From Paenibacillus phyllosphaerae (lineage in GTDB: Bacteria; Bacillota; Bacilli; Paenibacillales; Paenibacillaceae), in the NCBI RefSeq assembly GCF_014192105.1, contig NZ_JACHXK010000018.1, positions 105,822 to 169,821 of the forward strand: a DNA stretch of 64,000 nt, given 5' to 3'. Below the pieces are notes generated by a model, which was not told the DNA's origin, made no database searches, and worked only from the letters and a program-made list of their open reading frames with translations. The translations under genes were made by a program, and so were the position numbers. Shown here one piece after another: positions 9,474-18,601 of the stretch. Position 1 is the stretch's first letter. Each line of letters opens with the position of its first letter.

Positions 9474-9830
9474 TTGATCATCGGAGAGATAAATATTTGT
9501 GGCCACGGAGAACCAGCGCCGCGACTATGCTAGCAAGGCAATAAGATTCTTTGAGCAGTTGTGCATAGGGAAGCGAGTTGGAAATGGATAAAGTGTAGAA
9601 ATCCTCCGGCTTTCAGAAGATAAAATGGGATTTTCATCAATTGGCCAAATTTGATTTCAGACCCAAAATCAGCGCAAAGGCAGTCAAAAACAACATATTG
9701 TCCGCTTGTCATGAAGAATTGTCAAAGCCGCTTGAGCCGTGAAGTTAAGCGGTTTCAAGCGAATGCGGAAACGACATATTTACATGCCTTACAAGCTCGC
9801 CTATCGTTAAGGTCAGGAAGGGGAGATTGT
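9474..9830. other. Gap before the sugar ABC operon, no gene seen
   Basis: No open frame here has a ribosome site or family resemblance. It should hold the promoter of the ABC operon, but I could not pick a convincing one. A reading frame extending upstream from the permease uses an ATT codon and is rejected as a start. Confidence 0.5.
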
Positions 9831-10796
9831 ATGCGGGAAACGAATGCCGGCCTATCAGGCGGCGCAGCGACGGCCCACCGACATATGGGGAACCGGACGC
9901 TATGGAAGCGAATCGTACGGAACTGGGAATTGTACATTCTTATTGCACCTGCGTTTTTCTACTTTCTCATTTTCTGCTACGGACCGATGTACGGCATCCA
10001 GATTGCCTTCAAGAATTACATACCTACCAAAGGGGTGATGGGAAGCCCTTGGATCGGCTTCGATCACTTCGAACGCTTCTTTCATTCCTATTATTTCTGG
10101 GATCTGATCTGGAACACGCTGAGCATCAGCTTATACGAGCTGGCAATCGGCTTCCCGATTCCGATCATCCTGGCGCTGGCCTTCAACGAAGTACGGCAAG
10201 GGTTCTTCAAAAAGATGGCTCAGACGGTCACGTATGCGCCGCACTTCATATCCGTCGTCGTCATGGCAGGGATGATCATCACCTTTCTGTCGCCCTCCAC
10301 GGGTATGGTGGTACGGCTCGTCGAGGCACTCGGTTTCGACAGTCCGGCATTCCTGACCGATCCCCGTTGGTTCAAGACGATGTACGTATTTTCGGGCGTG
10401 TGGCAAAGTGCGGGCTGGGGGACGATCATCTACTTGGCCGCCCTGGCTGGCGTAGATCCAAGTCTGCACGAAGCGGCAGTCATCGACGGGGCTTCGCGCT
10501 TCCAGCGCGTACGCCATATTAACATCCCCGTGCTGGTACCGACGATGACCATTCTCTTGATTTTGAACATGGGCAGCTTGTTCGGCGTCGGGTTTGAGAA
10601 GATATTATTGCTTCAAAATCCGCTCAATATGGAAGCCTCCGACGTCATCTCAACCTTCGTCTACCGCTCCGGTCTCGAGGACGCCCAGTACAGCTTCTCG
10701 ACGGCGATCGGCTTGTTCAACTCCGTCGTCAATGCGGCACTCCTGCTGCTCGTGAACGGAATCGTTCGCCGAACGAGCGAGAACAGTTTGTGGTAG
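9831..10796 (+). CDS. Carbohydrate ABC transporter permease, LplB/YtcP-partner type
   Basis: A 321-residue inner-membrane permease with six expected transmembrane segments. The start is RNWELYILIAPAFFYFLIF and the family text GPMYGIQIAFKNYIP follows. The EAA loop that contacts the ATPase is present as HEAAVIDGASRFQRVRHI. The ATG at 9831 has a strong AGGAAGGGGAG site. It is the first gene of an operon with a second permease ten bases on and a binding protein after that. No ATPase gene is nearby, as is usual for this class, which shares an MsmX-type ATPase. The substrate is inferred to be an oligosaccharide. Confidence 0.93.
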   Translation: MRETNAGLSGGAATAHRHMGNRTLWKRIVRNWELYILIAPAFFYFLIFCYGPMYGIQIAFKNYIPTKGVMGSPWIGFDHFERFFHSYYFWDLIWNTLSISLYELAIGFPIPIILALAFNEVRQGFFKKMAQTVTYAPHFISVVVMAGMIITFLSPSTGMVVRLVEALGFDSPAFLTDPRWFKTMYVFSGVWQSAGWGTIIYLAALAGVDPSLHEAAVIDGASRFQRVRHINIPVLVPTMTILLILNMGSLFGVGFEKILLLQNPLNMEASDVISTFVYRSGLEDAQYSFSTAIGLFNSVVNAALLLLVNGIVRRTSENSLW

Positions 10797-10806
10797 GAGG
10801 GTGCAC

Positions 10807-11715
10807 ATGACAAGCGGCATTAAAGAAACGCGGCGCGACCGAATCTTTTTAATCTGCAATTATGTATACGTTTTCTTAGCGTTCCTGATCGTGTTTTATC
10901 CCGTGGCGTATATCGTCAGCGCATCGATCAGCGATCCGAAGACCGTCGCATCCGGCGAAATGTGGCTGTGGCCAAAGGGCATCACGTTCGACGGGTACCA
11001 AAGGGTATTCGAGAATGCGAATATATGGAGGGGCTACGGTAACACGATTCTCTATACGCTGGTCGGCACGGTAGTCAATTTGCTCGTCACGCTGCCAGCC
11101 GCCTATGCGCTCAGCCGGCGGGACTTCGTCGGACGCGGCTTCTTCACCGGCATGTTCATGGTGACCATGTTTTTCGGCGGCGGCCTTGTGCCAACGTATC
11201 TGCTCGTGAAAGGGCTAGGCATGGTCGATACGATGTGGGCACTGATCATTCCGTCAGCCGTCTCCATCTGGAACATTATCGTCTCGCGTACGTTCTTCCA
11301 AAGCTCCATTCCAATCGAGCTTCAGGAGGCGGCACAGATCGACGGCTCTACGAACATGCATCTATTCGTGAGGATCGTGCTGCCTTTGTCGATGCCCATC
11401 ATAGCCGTAATGGCGCTCTTTTATGGCGTAGGCAACTGGAACAGCTATTTCTCGGCGCTCATTTACTTGAATGATTCCGCCAAATACCCGCTTCAGCTTA
11501 TCCTGCGCCAGATTCTGGTCCTGCAGGAGATGGGCGCTCAGGGCGGCGGGGCGATCGACGCCTCCACGGCTGCAGCGATGAATACGAAGGCAGAGGTCGC
11601 GGCCTTGGTCAAATACGCCGTCATCATCGTGGCGACGGTACCGGTTATCCTGATTTATCCGTTCCTTCAGCGTTATTTCGTCCAAGGTGTTATGATTGGT
11701 TCCGTTAAGGGCTGA
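10807..11715 (+). CDS. Carbohydrate ABC transporter permease, YtcP/LplC type
   Basis: The second permease of the pair, 302 residues, with an N-terminal helix near residues 18-40 and the EAA loop LQEAAQIDGSTNMHLFVRI. The C-terminal YPFLQRYFVQGVMIGSVKG is the usual end of LplC/YtcP proteins. The ATG at 10807 lies six bases after GGAGG; an upstream GTG at 10801 would leave no room for that site. The stop codon of the first permease is ten bases upstream, so the two are translated from one message. Confidence 0.93.
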   Translation: MTSGIKETRRDRIFLICNYVYVFLAFLIVFYPVAYIVSASISDPKTVASGEMWLWPKGITFDGYQRVFENANIWRGYGNTILYTLVGTVVNLLVTLPAAYALSRRDFVGRGFFTGMFMVTMFFGGGLVPTYLLVKGLGMVDTMWALIIPSAVSIWNIIVSRTFFQSSIPIELQEAAQIDGSTNMHLFVRIVLPLSMPIIAVMALFYGVGNWNSYFSALIYLNDSAKYPLQLILRQILVLQEMGAQGGGAIDASTAAAMNTKAEVAALVKYAVIIVATVPVILIYPFLQRYFVQGVMIGSVKG

Positions 11716-11751
11716 TCGTTATCCATAACCAAATTAAAGGGAGAGGTTCGC

Positions 11752-13374
11752 ATGCAAAATCTTCGAAAAGCGTCATCCATTTTGCTTTGTCTGACCCTGA
11801 CCGCATCCATGTTGGCCGCTTGCAGCTCGACCAATAACGAAGAGAAGAACCAGCCGAACACGGAAGCGGGTACGGATACCGGCAAGGAAGACACGGGGAC
11901 GGAAGGCGTTAAGAAAGAAGGTTTCCCGATCGTGGAGGAACCGCTCACCCTTACGATGATGTCGCAGGATGCGGGGGTAGCGGACTGGAACACGATGCCG
12001 GTACTCCAAGAGATGGAGAAGTTATCCGGCATGAAGTTCAAATTTCAGCTCGCGCCGATCGACAGCTTCGCTTCCAAGAAGAACCTCGTCTTTGCAAGCG
12101 GCGACTTGCCAGACGTCTTCTATGCGGCTGATCTGAAACCGGCCGAGCAGGTTACTTACGGCTCGCAGGGCGTGCTTATCCCGCTGGAGAAATACATCGA
12201 TGAGGGCTACGCGCCCAACATCAAGAAAATATTCGACGACAATCCTGACATCCGCAAGTCGTTCACGACGCCGGACGGCCATATCTACGCATTGCCGTAC
12301 ATCGATCTCTCCGCGGTGTGGTACCGTTCGCCGATGTGGTACAACGGGAAATTCTTACAAGCCTTGAACGTCACAGAGCTGCCGAAGACGACCGAGGAGC
12401 TGTACAGCTTCTTAAAGCGCGTGAAAGAGGAAGATCCTAACGGTAACGGAAAAAAGGACGAAATTCCGCTCACCTCGGTCAAGCTAGACGATCTGCGTAT
12501 GTATTTCTTCGGGTTCTGGGGCATGTACGATGAGGTCATTTATGCGGATAAAGAAGGCAAAGTGCATTATTCACCGCAGGAGGAAGGCTACAAAGGTTAC
12601 CTGACGTTCATGAACCGGCTATGGAACGAAGAGCTGCTCGATCATGAGACATTCTCTCAAACGCCGGACCAGAAGAAGGCCAAAGGACAGAACAACCAAA
12701 TTGGGGTATTCAACGATTACTTCCCGTACTTCACGCTTGGCGGTGAGCCAAGCGGCGATAATCCGCTCATGACTCCGGTTGCCAGCGAGATTACAGGGTC
12801 GCCCGTCTACGGCAAGCATCCAGGCATCTCTGCCAACGGCACGTTCGCGATCTCGAGCAATAACCCGAATCCGGAAGCAACCATGCGCTGGGTCGATTAC
12901 CTGTACGGCTACGAAGGCTCGACGCTCTTTAACCAAGGGCCGGAGAACCTGTTGTGGAAATACAAGAACAAAGACGCGCACGAGAAGGAATGGCTGCCGG
13001 TTCCGGGAGGCGGCGACCGTGAGGAGTATCGCGGGAAGATTACCCCGAACTTCGGGATCCTCACGCCGGGAGTCAACTTGAGCGAGCTGAACAACGGGCT
13101 CAGAAGCGACTTCGATGCGTGGATTGACAAGGAAAACGCCGCGAAGCTGACACCGATTGGCAAGGCGCCGTTCCGCAATGTCTATCTGACGACAGAGGAA
13201 CAAAGCGAGGCGACGGCACTGCTGTCCGATCTCAATACCTATGTGCAGCAAATGGAAGCCAAGTTCGTCACGGGCCAGGAACCGCTAGCCAATTGGGACA
13301 AATACGTCGCGCAAATCAAGCAGATGGGCGGCGACCGGATTGCCGAGCTCTACCAAGGCGCATACGATCGATAA
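11752..13374 (+). CDS. Extracellular solute-binding lipoprotein of the carbohydrate ABC transporter
   Basis: A 540-residue exported lipoprotein. The signal peptide ends in the lipobox LAAC, with the acylated Cys at residue 24. A Ser/Asn/Thr/Glu-rich tether (about 25-65) follows, then a family 1-like binding domain (LTMMSQDAGVADWNTMPVLQ and onward). Length and layout match LplA/YtcQ partners of LplB/LplC permeases in Paenibacillus. It is the last gene of the operon and ends at a strong hairpin. The ligand is not readable; the nearby GH18 and transglutaminase-fold genes suggest an amino-sugar-containing oligosaccharide or glycopeptide. Confidence 0.92.
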   Translation: MQNLRKASSILLCLTLTASMLAACSSTNNEEKNQPNTEAGTDTGKEDTGTEGVKKEGFPIVEEPLTLTMMSQDAGVADWNTMPVLQEMEKLSGMKFKFQLAPIDSFASKKNLVFASGDLPDVFYAADLKPAEQVTYGSQGVLIPLEKYIDEGYAPNIKKIFDDNPDIRKSFTTPDGHIYALPYIDLSAVWYRSPMWYNGKFLQALNVTELPKTTEELYSFLKRVKEEDPNGNGKKDEIPLTSVKLDDLRMYFFGFWGMYDEVIYADKEGKVHYSPQEEGYKGYLTFMNRLWNEELLDHETFSQTPDQKKAKGQNNQIGVFNDYFPYFTLGGEPSGDNPLMTPVASEITGSPVYGKHPGISANGTFAISSNNPNPEATMRWVDYLYGYEGSTLFNQGPENLLWKYKNKDAHEKEWLPVPGGGDREEYRGKITPNFGILTPGVNLSELNNGLRSDFDAWIDKENAAKLTPIGKAPFRNVYLTTEEQSEATALLSDLNTYVQQMEAKFVTGQEPLANWDKYVAQIKQMGGDRIAELYQGAYDR

Positions 13375-13407
13375 CCGATAAGACAAACGAATAGCGGCAA
13401 TGACAAA

Positions 13408-13450
13408 GGAAGCCAACCGATCGGACCCTCTAGGCCGGCAGTTGGCTTCC
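13408..13450. terminator. Terminator between the convergent ABC operon and AraC regulator
   Basis: A perfect 10-bp stem (13408-13417 with 13441-13450) has a large loop and no long T run on either side. It lies between two converging genes and could serve both. Confidence 0.6.
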
Positions 13451-13454
13451 CTCG

Positions 13455-15755
13455 TTACTCGTCGTCTACATCCAGTACGGCCCCGGCACGAAAGCCTTGC
13501 CCGTGCATTTTTCGATACTGGCCTGGCGTGCACCCGGTTTCCTTCTTGAATTTGCGGATGAAATTCGGCGTGTCCAAGTAGCCTACCTTCACAATAATAT
13601 CTTTGAGCGGATCACTAGTCGTTTCTAGCTGATGCTTGACCTGCTCCATCCGTTTCTTCCAGATGTACGTGAGGAAGTTAACGCCTGTCTTCTCCTTAAA
13701 GGATCGACTGAGATGGGAAGGCGAGATGCCAAACTCGAAAGCGATCGTCTCTAAGCTTAGATTCATATCGCAGTAGTGCGTGTCGATATAAGCGGCGATC
13801 CGTTCGATGACCGACTGCTCTTCCTTCTGGGTACGTTGCTCGACCTGCTTGCAGATCTTAGCGGCCAGCCGGAGGAGTCCTCGCTCGAGCTCATCCAGGG
13901 AGCTGCTGTAGAGCATGTTTGGCGCGATTCCTTGAACTAGGCTGTGATGCCCCAGCTCCGAGGCCGTCTTAAGCATGGTATTGAGCAGGTCGGCCCCAAT
14001 GCAGCGAACGAGCAATGCGGAGAGACCGGACGATTGCAGGTTTGATACAGCCTCTCGGATGATCTGGGCGGTTACGTCGTAACTTCCTTGCTTCAAGCTT
14101 TGCGACAGTTTCATCAGCGTGCCGCCCGGGATCCAGACATCCTGCTCCGACGCATAGGAAAGCTTCTCGAAATAAGTGACGGTGCCATTGCCTGTCGATA
14201 GCCGCAGCTCAAAGGCCGAGCAAGCTTCGATAAAGGACTGGTTCAGCTGATCCGGGCTTGCATAGCAGGAGCCGACTCCGATGCTAGGGATGAAATCGAA
14301 CGTCTCCAGCATCGTGCCGCGAACCGCTTCCACGATCCGGCTCACCTGCACGAAGGCATCTGCCTCATAGCCTTGATTGAAGCTGATGATGAGGCCGAAT
14401 TGATCCGGCTGAGACAGCTCAACGCCGTAGCCGTAGGCGGCAAGCTCCGGAAATTCCAGCTGGGCGAGCATCTCGCTCCTTTCCCGGCGCGACCGCGGCT
14501 CGTCGTCATCGCTCAGCTGCCAGCCGAGCACCATGACAAAATGGTGTGAGCGATCAAACGCGAGATTGAACGCATCCAACAGCTCCGGAGTCAGGCTCTG
14601 GGCATTACCGTACTTGAGCAGCAGCGACAGAAAGTGGTTCCGGGCGAACGGCTCCTGCAAATCGATCCTCGAGCTGTACGTTTGCAGAGCGTTGCGTATA
14701 TGGTCCAGCTCGTTGCCACCTTTCTTCGACGGTAATGGTTCGTTATTGGAGCGAGCGGCATGCGACTTGGACGCTGCGAACTCCACCAGCATCGAAATCG
14801 GTTGATACTGGGCTCGCGCCAAGAGCACCGCAATCGCGGCGCCGGCAATGACCACGATGAAGAACAGCATCATGATGAAGCTGCGCACATGGAGCACGCT
14901 GCTGAAGAATTGGGCGCTCGGCATCATCGTTACGTAGCTAAAGCCATTATGATCCGACTTAACGGAGATGATGGAATGAGCTTTTCCGCCGATTTTCCGG
15001 TCATGAATGCCGGGAGAAAGCGAATCAAACAGCGAATGCAGTTCTGTGTCGCCCAGTTCTTCGCCTTGTCTGTTGCCGACCAGGACTCGACCCTTGTTGT
15101 CAAGGATATAGGTCAGTCCCTTATAGTTGCCGAGAATCAAATCGATCAGGCTTGTTAACTCGGATTCCTTAATCAGATACATGACCGTGCCGTGCGGATT
15201 CGGATTGTTGGGCGTAATCGGATTCAGGTAGGCGAGCATCGAATCTTGCCGCCCGTTTGGATTGCTGACCATGTCGGCCGGGCGCATCGTTGGGAACTTG
15301 GTCTCATTCAGATCCATGAAGAGCGTTTCCTTGTCCCAATTGCGGAAGAGGGTGTTCTTCGCAAATACCTCATAATTATTCAAGCCAATGCTTGAGTAAA
15401 TTTTCTGGTCGCCATGAAAATACAGGTACAGCTCGCCGATGATGGAGCTTGTTGCTTTGTATTGGTCGAGTGCCTGGATGGCCTCACCGCTGGTGATGGG
15501 ATCGTGCACCCGATAGGGAGTAAGGCGCTCGTCGTAAGAGATGCGGGAGGCGATCTCGCCAAGCTCCTTCATCCGCCCATCGATGATGACCTTCGCTTGG
15601 GTCAACTGCGCTAGGGAAGACTGTTCAATTTCGGAGCGAAGATTCGTTACGGCGTTGCGGTAGACAAACAGGGTCAGAAACAGCAAGGGGATCAGCAGGA
15701 TAAACATGTAGGACGATATGTATTTGACGAAAAGCTTGGATTTAAAGTAGGTCAT
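13455..15755 (-). CDS. Membrane-bound Cache-AraC transcriptional regulator (YesN-like)
   Basis: A 766-residue protein with one transmembrane helix near residues 7-30, an extracellular Cache-like sensor, a second helix near 270-295 (FIMMLFFIVVIAGAAIAVLLA), a linker, and a C-terminal AraC DNA-binding domain. That domain contains the two HTH units LSLETIAFEFGISPSHLSRSF and DIIVKVGYLDTPNFIRKFKKETG. This architecture usually sits beside LplABC-type transporters and activates them on sensing an extracellular sugar. It is convergent with the ABC operon and divergent from the transglutaminase/GH18 operon. The start is placed at 15755 from the family's usual MTYFKSKLF-like beginning, although the AGGAGG is 14 bases away. 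An ATG at 15794 has no ribosome site. Confidence 0.9.
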   Translation of the reverse strand: MTYFKSKLFVKYISSYMFILLIPLLFLTLFVYRNAVTNLRSEIEQSSLAQLTQAKVIIDGRMKELGEIASRISYDERLTPYRVHDPITSGEAIQALDQYKATSSIIGELYLYFHGDQKIYSSIGLNNYEVFAKNTLFRNWDKETLFMDLNETKFPTMRPADMVSNPNGRQDSMLAYLNPITPNNPNPHGTVMYLIKESELTSLIDLILGNYKGLTYILDNKGRVLVGNRQGEELGDTELHSLFDSLSPGIHDRKIGGKAHSIISVKSDHNGFSYVTMMPSAQFFSSVLHVRSFIMMLFFIVVIAGAAIAVLLARAQYQPISMLVEFAASKSHAARSNNEPLPSKKGGNELDHIRNALQTYSSRIDLQEPFARNHFLSLLLKYGNAQSLTPELLDAFNLAFDRSHHFVMVLGWQLSDDDEPRSRRERSEMLAQLEFPELAAYGYGVELSQPDQFGLIISFNQGYEADAFVQVSRIVEAVRGTMLETFDFIPSIGVGSCYASPDQLNQSFIEACSAFELRLSTGNGTVTYFEKLSYASEQDVWIPGGTLMKLSQSLKQGSYDVTAQIIREAVSNLQSSGLSALLVRCIGADLLNTMLKTASELGHHSLVQGIAPNMLYSSSLDELERGLLRLAAKICKQVEQRTQKEEQSVIERIAAYIDTHYCDMNLSLETIAFEFGISPSHLSRSFKEKTGVNFLTYIWKKRMEQVKHQLETTSDPLKDIIVKVGYLDTPNFIRKFKKETGCTPGQYRKMHGQGFRAGAVLDVDDE

Positions 15756-15841
15756 TCTTATCCAGTCTGCCTCCTTTTCAATTCCATGCTGCATGAATGT
15801 TTACATGATACCAACAAAACGGCGGTTTGAACATAGCAGTA

Positions 15842-15856
15842 AAGGAAACGCTTCCA
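15842..15856 (+). promoter_or_regulatory. Candidate cre (CcpA) site before the transglutaminase/GH18 operon
   Basis: AAGGAAACGCTTCCA fits the cre consensus WTGNAANCGNWWNCW with one mismatch and has a GGAA/TTCC dyad. It lies between the divergent regulator and operon, so catabolite control of either is possible. Confidence 0.5.
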
Positions 15857-15934
15857 AAATTAGAGTGACAACCGGGTGGATCCACTTTTGAGCGAGAACA
15901 GGTTCAGGAAAACCGCGATTTCGGAGGGAAAGCT

Positions 15935-18601
15935 ATGGAGGGAGACGATCGTATGACCGCAAGCAAGTCCGCTGTATTCGGACTGGATACAACCGCTTTG
16001 GAGCGGACCGAGCGTAAATTCCGGATCAAAGCGGCGGCCGCTAAGGCTAGGGCGCAGGAACTGCTGGGCGTATTTGATGAGCCGCTGACCGAGGAAGAGT
16101 TGTGGGCAATGAAATACTTGTATGCGTATATGCCGATTAATGACATGGCCGACTATAATGGCGAATTATTCCTTAGTCATGTCCGCCGGACGCTCGCGAT
16201 TCGCCGTAAGATGCCCTGGGGGGCGCGCGTTCCGGATGGCCTCTTCCTGCATTTCGTTCTCCCTTACCGGGTCAATACGGAGAATATCGAGGACTCGCGC
16301 GGCATGCTGCACGATATGCTGGCTCCCCGCACGGCCTCGCTCTCTATGGCGGATGCTATCCTTGAGACGAATTATTGGTGCCACGAGAAGGCGACGTACA
16401 TCGGCAGCGATCTGCGGACGATGTCGCCGCTTACGATGATCCGCAATGCACGCGGCCGTTGCGGCGAGGAATCGACGCTCGCGGTCGCGGCGCTGCGGAG
16501 TATCGGTATTCCTGCGAGGCAAGTTTACACTCCGCGCTGGGCACACTGCGACGATAATCATGCGTGGGTAGAAGCCTGGGCAGACGGGAACTGGTATTAT
16601 TTCGGCGCATGCGAACCGGAGGCCCGACTCAATCAAGGGTGGTTCACTCCGCCTGCAAGGCGCGCCATGCTCGTCAATACGCGAATTTTAGCCGACTATT
16701 CGGGCCCGGAGGACATTACGCTCGCCGCGGAATGGTTTACCGAGATCAATCTGCTAGAGAATTACGCGCAAGCGCGGACGGTGACCGTCCGCGTGAAGAA
16801 TGCGCAAGGCATGCCCGTTGTTGGAGCGGACGTGTATTTCGAACTCTATAATTTCGCGGAGTTCTATCCCATTGCCTCGCTCAAGACGAACGAACGGGGT
16901 GAAGCGGCATTCAAGAGCGGCTATGGCGATCTCGTTATCCGAGCGGTTCAAGGTGGCCAATGGGGGGAAACGAAGCGTGAAGGCGGTGCTATTACAACCG
17001 TAATCGAGATCGTGATCGACAGTAGCGAGCAGCCTTGCGATTCTCGGGATATCGAAATTGTACCGCCACCAGAGCTCGAAGGGGTGGAAGCAGAGCCAAT
17101 AGATGGGAAGCAGATGGAGCGGCATAACCGGCGTCTGGAAGAGGGCAGCGCGATCAGAGCTGCTTATGAGGCGACGTTCCTTGGTGAAACGGAAGCGAGG
17201 CATCTCGCGCAGTCTAAGGGATTTTCAGAAGAACGGGTATGGAACCTGCTGCGCAAGGCGCGTGGAAACAGCCAAGAAATCGCCGCCTTCCTGAGCGGGA
17301 GCGCCGCAAGTTATGGGGAGTGGCCGCTACGCCTTCTCGAGAGCTTGAATGAGAAAGATCTTGCGGATACGTTCACCCCAACATTAGACGATCATCTGTT
17401 CCAGTCGCTGGCGGTACGCGGCGAGCTGGCCGATGAGCTGTTCGTCCCTTACGTCCTGTGCCCTCGCGTGCTGCACGAGATGATCGTGCCCTATAAGCGC
17501 TTCTTTCAGGAGGCGTTCGGAGGAGAGCAGCAAGTGACGTACCAGGCCGATCCCCAGGCCCTTGCCTCATGGCTGGGCGAAGCGTTCGAGCTGTGGGAAG
17601 ATATGCCGAACCTAAAGGGCAAGGGCAATCCAGTGGGGGCGTATAAGCTGATGAAAGGTGATCCCATCACCCGAGCAATCGTGTTCGTGTCGGCTTGTCG
17701 AAGCTTGGGCATTCCGGCGCGGCTGCATCCGAGCGAGCTGAAGCCGCAGTTTTGGCAGCGCGGTGGTTGGGAAGACGCATGCTTCATGGGTGCGACTTTC
17801 CTAGAGGGTGCCTCTCCGAGCGAGACAGCTCAGGGATCGGGTCTGCTGCTCTTCCTTCGTGATCCTGCAGCCGATTCTTCCGCACCGGAGGCTTCCTATA
17901 TGGAGAACTTTACCTTTGCCCGTCTGGAAAAAGGGATCTATAAAACGCTGCTATACCCGCACAGCACAAGCGATGTGTATGAGCGGCCGTTCGAGGTAGA
18001 ACCTGGCGCGTATCGGCTGACGACAGGCGTTCGCCACAAGGATGGCTCCGTGCTCGCAAGATGGACGTACTTCACGGTTCAAAAGGGCGAACGAACGGAC
18101 GTAACGCTCACGTTTAGGCAGGATGCGGCAGCCATTCCTCGGTTGGGTACGTTGAATATGGCCGCCAAACTTACGGTGCCGGACGGGAGTGGTCAAACAC
18201 TTGGAGAACTGGTCGGCATCCAATGCGCGATCGTGGCATGGATCGAGCCCGAGCGCGAGCCGACGAAGCATCTGCTGCGTGAGCTGGCGGAACTTGCGGA
18301 GCCGCTCGAGGAGCTATGCATGCCGGTCATTCTCATCATCGGCGACCGGGAATGGGTGTCTTCGCTTACGCACAGCGGATTTCCCGGCTTGCCGTCACGC
18401 GTTCGATTTGTCCGAGATTCCACATTCGAGGCGCTGCCGTCGGTAAGCGAAGCGGGATATCCCTATCTCTTCGTCTTGGATGGCGGGCACGCGATTCGCT
18501 ATCGGTCTTCGGGGTATCGCATCGGAGCGGGGAAGGAAGCGCTCAGGATCCTGACTCTCATTACGGCCAATGGAGCTGAAGGAGGAAAGAGAGATGAATA
18601 A
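15935..18601 (+). CDS. Cytoplasmic transglutaminase-fold protein with a C-terminal thioredoxin-like region
   Basis: An 888-residue protein without a signal peptide. The transglutaminase-like core (about 100-260) has the catalytic Cys in RGRCGEESTLAV (residue 176) and the His in DDNHAWVEAW (residue 209). Where the third member, Asp, is usual (LDP), the text is FGACEPEARLN, which I associate with a subfamily related to peptide N-glycanases. A beta-sandwich-like region follows (about 280-370), then a second all-helical/core part, and the end (about 735-885) reads like a thioredoxin fold (IVAWIEPEREPTKHLLREL, MPVILIIGDREW, YPYLFVLDGG) without a CxxC pair. The ATG at 15935 is seven bases after GGAGG; an ATG at 15953 is possible. 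It overlaps the GH18 gene by eight bases. A role in releasing or trimming glycopeptides is inference. Confidence 0.82.
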   Translation: MEGDDRMTASKSAVFGLDTTALERTERKFRIKAAAAKARAQELLGVFDEPLTEEELWAMKYLYAYMPINDMADYNGELFLSHVRRTLAIRRKMPWGARVPDGLFLHFVLPYRVNTENIEDSRGMLHDMLAPRTASLSMADAILETNYWCHEKATYIGSDLRTMSPLTMIRNARGRCGEESTLAVAALRSIGIPARQVYTPRWAHCDDNHAWVEAWADGNWYYFGACEPEARLNQGWFTPPARRAMLVNTRILADYSGPEDITLAAEWFTEINLLENYAQARTVTVRVKNAQGMPVVGADVYFELYNFAEFYPIASLKTNERGEAAFKSGYGDLVIRAVQGGQWGETKREGGAITTVIEIVIDSSEQPCDSRDIEIVPPPELEGVEAEPIDGKQMERHNRRLEEGSAIRAAYEATFLGETEARHLAQSKGFSEERVWNLLRKARGNSQEIAAFLSGSAASYGEWPLRLLESLNEKDLADTFTPTLDDHLFQSLAVRGELADELFVPYVLCPRVLHEMIVPYKRFFQEAFGGEQQVTYQADPQALASWLGEAFELWEDMPNLKGKGNPVGAYKLMKGDPITRAIVFVSACRSLGIPARLHPSELKPQFWQRGGWEDACFMGATFLEGASPSETAQGSGLLLFLRDPAADSSAPEASYMENFTFARLEKGIYKTLLYPHSTSDVYERPFEVEPGAYRLTTGVRHKDGSVLARWTYFTVQKGERTDVTLTFRQDAAAIPRLGTLNMAAKLTVPDGSGQTLGELVGIQCAIVAWIEPEREPTKHLLRELAELAEPLEELCMPVILIIGDREWVSSLTHSGFPGLPSRVRFVRDSTFEALPSVSEAGYPYLFVLDGGHAIRYRSSGYRIGAGKEALRILTLITANGAEGGKRDE

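Noticed and set aside
9651..9830. N-terminal extension of the first permease frame
   Set aside because: It begins with ATT, has no ribosome site and lies upstream of a clear AGGAAGGGGAG plus ATG at 9831.
12619..13251. Long minus-strand frame inside the solute-binding protein gene
   Set aside because: It is a shadow of the plus-strand lipoprotein; no family resemblance and no ribosome site.
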